Part shown: in pieces, positions 63,494 through 64,000 of the stretch
Layout of the letters: every line of letters starts with the position of its first letter
Position numbering within the stretch: the first letter of the stretch is position 1
Assembly: GCA_018712545.1 (NCBI GenBank)
Contig: DVGV01000088.1
Location: 33,485 to 97,484, forward strand
Length of the DNA stretch: 64,000 nucleotides
Direction of reading: 5' to 3'
Source of the DNA: Candidatus Coprenecus merdigallinarum
GTDB taxonomy: Bacteria; Bacteroidota; Bacteroidia; Bacteroidales; UBA932
Program-made: the position numbers and the translations under genes
The notes under the pieces: generated by a model
Seen by the model: the letters and a program-made list of their open reading frames with translations, nothing else
Database searches by the model: none
What the model was told of the DNA's origin: nothing

Positions 63494-64000
63494 TTAGTCG
63501 TAGTAGAGCTCGATATACTCAATGATCCCGTTTTCATCATAGTAAAAAGCGGGATAAAGGGTCCAGTCAAGCTGGCCATTTCCCTTATCTTCAAAAGGGC
63601 CCCAGACTATGTACCCGCTTCCGTCCTCATTCTTGCACTCAAGGGTAGTCCCACCCATATCGAAGACTTTTGAAACGTGGTCTCCGACCCTTATGTAGTC
63701 GTTGAATACTATCTGGTCGGAAAATATAAAATAAGTATCAATACGGTATTCTCCGTCTTTATTTGAGACAAATCCTATTGAATCCTCAATTCTTTCAGCA
63801 GCGGAGGACGTGACATTGCGTACATATACAAAGTAGTTATGTATTACAACCTGTATGTAATCCGGTTCTCCGAAGGCCTCCACAAACTGTTCCTCTGTGT
63901 AGAAGTTACCGACTTCGAGGCCATTGAGACGCTGAGACGAGAAGTCGTATTCCTGGGCATTCAGGGTGGTGGTCAGAACAATGCTGACAATTGTAATTGT
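63494..64000 (-). CDS. Secreted protein of unknown function, 5' end outside window
   Basis: The frame continues to the right edge, so the start is missing; 168 residues are visible. The first visible residues (TITIVSIVLTTTLNAQEYDF) are the end of a signal peptide with cleavage after NAQ. The mature part is small and beta-rich with many aromatic and acidic residues (YIQVVIHNYFVYVRNV, FIFSDQIVFNDYIRVGDHVSKVFD, YYDENGIIEYIELYYD). I do not recognise a domain; a periplasmic lipocalin- or immunity-like fold is only a guess. Its stop is 4 bases from the folK remnant, which it converges on. Confidence 0.7.
   Translation of the reverse strand, partial: TITIVSIVLTTTLNAQEYDFSSQRLNGLEVGNFYTEEQFVEAFGEPDYIQVVIHNYFVYVRNVTSSAAERIEDSIGFVSNKDGEYRIDTYFIFSDQIVFNDYIRVGDHVSKVFDMGGTTLECKNEDGSGYIVWGPFEDKGNGQLDWTLYPAFYYDENGIIEYIELYYD

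Overview
The window looks like chromosomal DNA of a GC-rich member of the Bacteroidales (phylum Bacteroidota). Evidence: many starts are preceded by the Bacteroidota promoter (TTTG/TTG, about 19-20 bases, TAnnTTTG), almost none by a Shine-Dalgarno sequence; there are BACON-domain lipoproteins, FISUMP and fimbrillin-like domains, an S46 dipeptidyl-peptidase, an M64 peptidase and a short eukaryote/archaeal-type ProRS. It reads mainly as stable housekeeping chromosome with a few accessory islands; I see no insertion sequence, prophage, integrase or CRISPR array. The species cannot be named from what I can see.

Layout. 1-8 kb: a minus-strand run from one promoter at about 8.0 kb (SPOR lipoprotein, gcvT, a degenerate M28-TonB fusion, leuS, two YitT proteins), then part of a membrane protein. 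8-11.4 kb: plus-strand DUF389 protein, CapA-like protein, PhoH. 11.4-14.3 kb: LemA/TPM operon and a FISUMP lipoprotein; then ApbE on the plus strand. 15.4-21.9 kb: three large surface lipoproteins built from a fimbrillin-like domain, LRR, BACON, and either an M64 peptidase or an Omp28/thioredoxin module. 22.06-22.26 kb: two proline tRNAs. 22.3-30.4 kb: an energy cluster (NfnA, NfnB, EtfB, EtfA, acyl-CoA dehydrogenase) with a DPP11-type dipeptidyl-peptidase downstream. 30.4-33 kb: periplasmic metal-binding HMA protein and TonB-dependent receptor. 33-39.5 kb: sppA, tilS, a DUF3078 protein, an unknown conserved protein, proS. 39.6-42.4 kb: aromatic-rich lipoprotein and a FadL-like outer-membrane protein. 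42.4-45.8 kb: lipid A genes lpxD-lpxC-lpxA with wbqC. 45.8-50.4 kb: rimP-nusA-infB, with a possible attenuator in the leader and a RimP reduced to its N-terminal domain. 50.5-54.8 kb: degenerate Rpn-like protein, MATE exporter, AAA ATPase behind two dyads, YbaN. 54.9-59.7 kb: class I fumarase, an acetyltransferase, a second dyad pair beside a gene remnant, and an ABC-type permease. 59.9-64 kb: LysE-type exporter, BlaI repressor with an M56 peptidase carrying ExbD-like domains, tRNA-Ser, a decayed folK and a partial secreted protein.

How genes work together. Peptide and amino-acid fermentation is a recurring theme: DPP11 releases acidic dipeptides, the Etf/acyl-CoA dehydrogenase and NfnAB enzymes handle redox balance, and GcvT and fumarase feed central metabolism. 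The cell envelope is the second theme: lipid A synthesis, lipoproteins, TonB-related modules and envelope-stress proteins. The observations most worth checking are the M56-ExbD fusion, the TonB-linked M28 domain lacking catalytic residues, the N-domain-only RimP with its leader hairpin, the tRNA-Pro with anticodon AGG, and two pairs of palindromes that differ in sequence but share a 32-bp centre-to-centre spacing.
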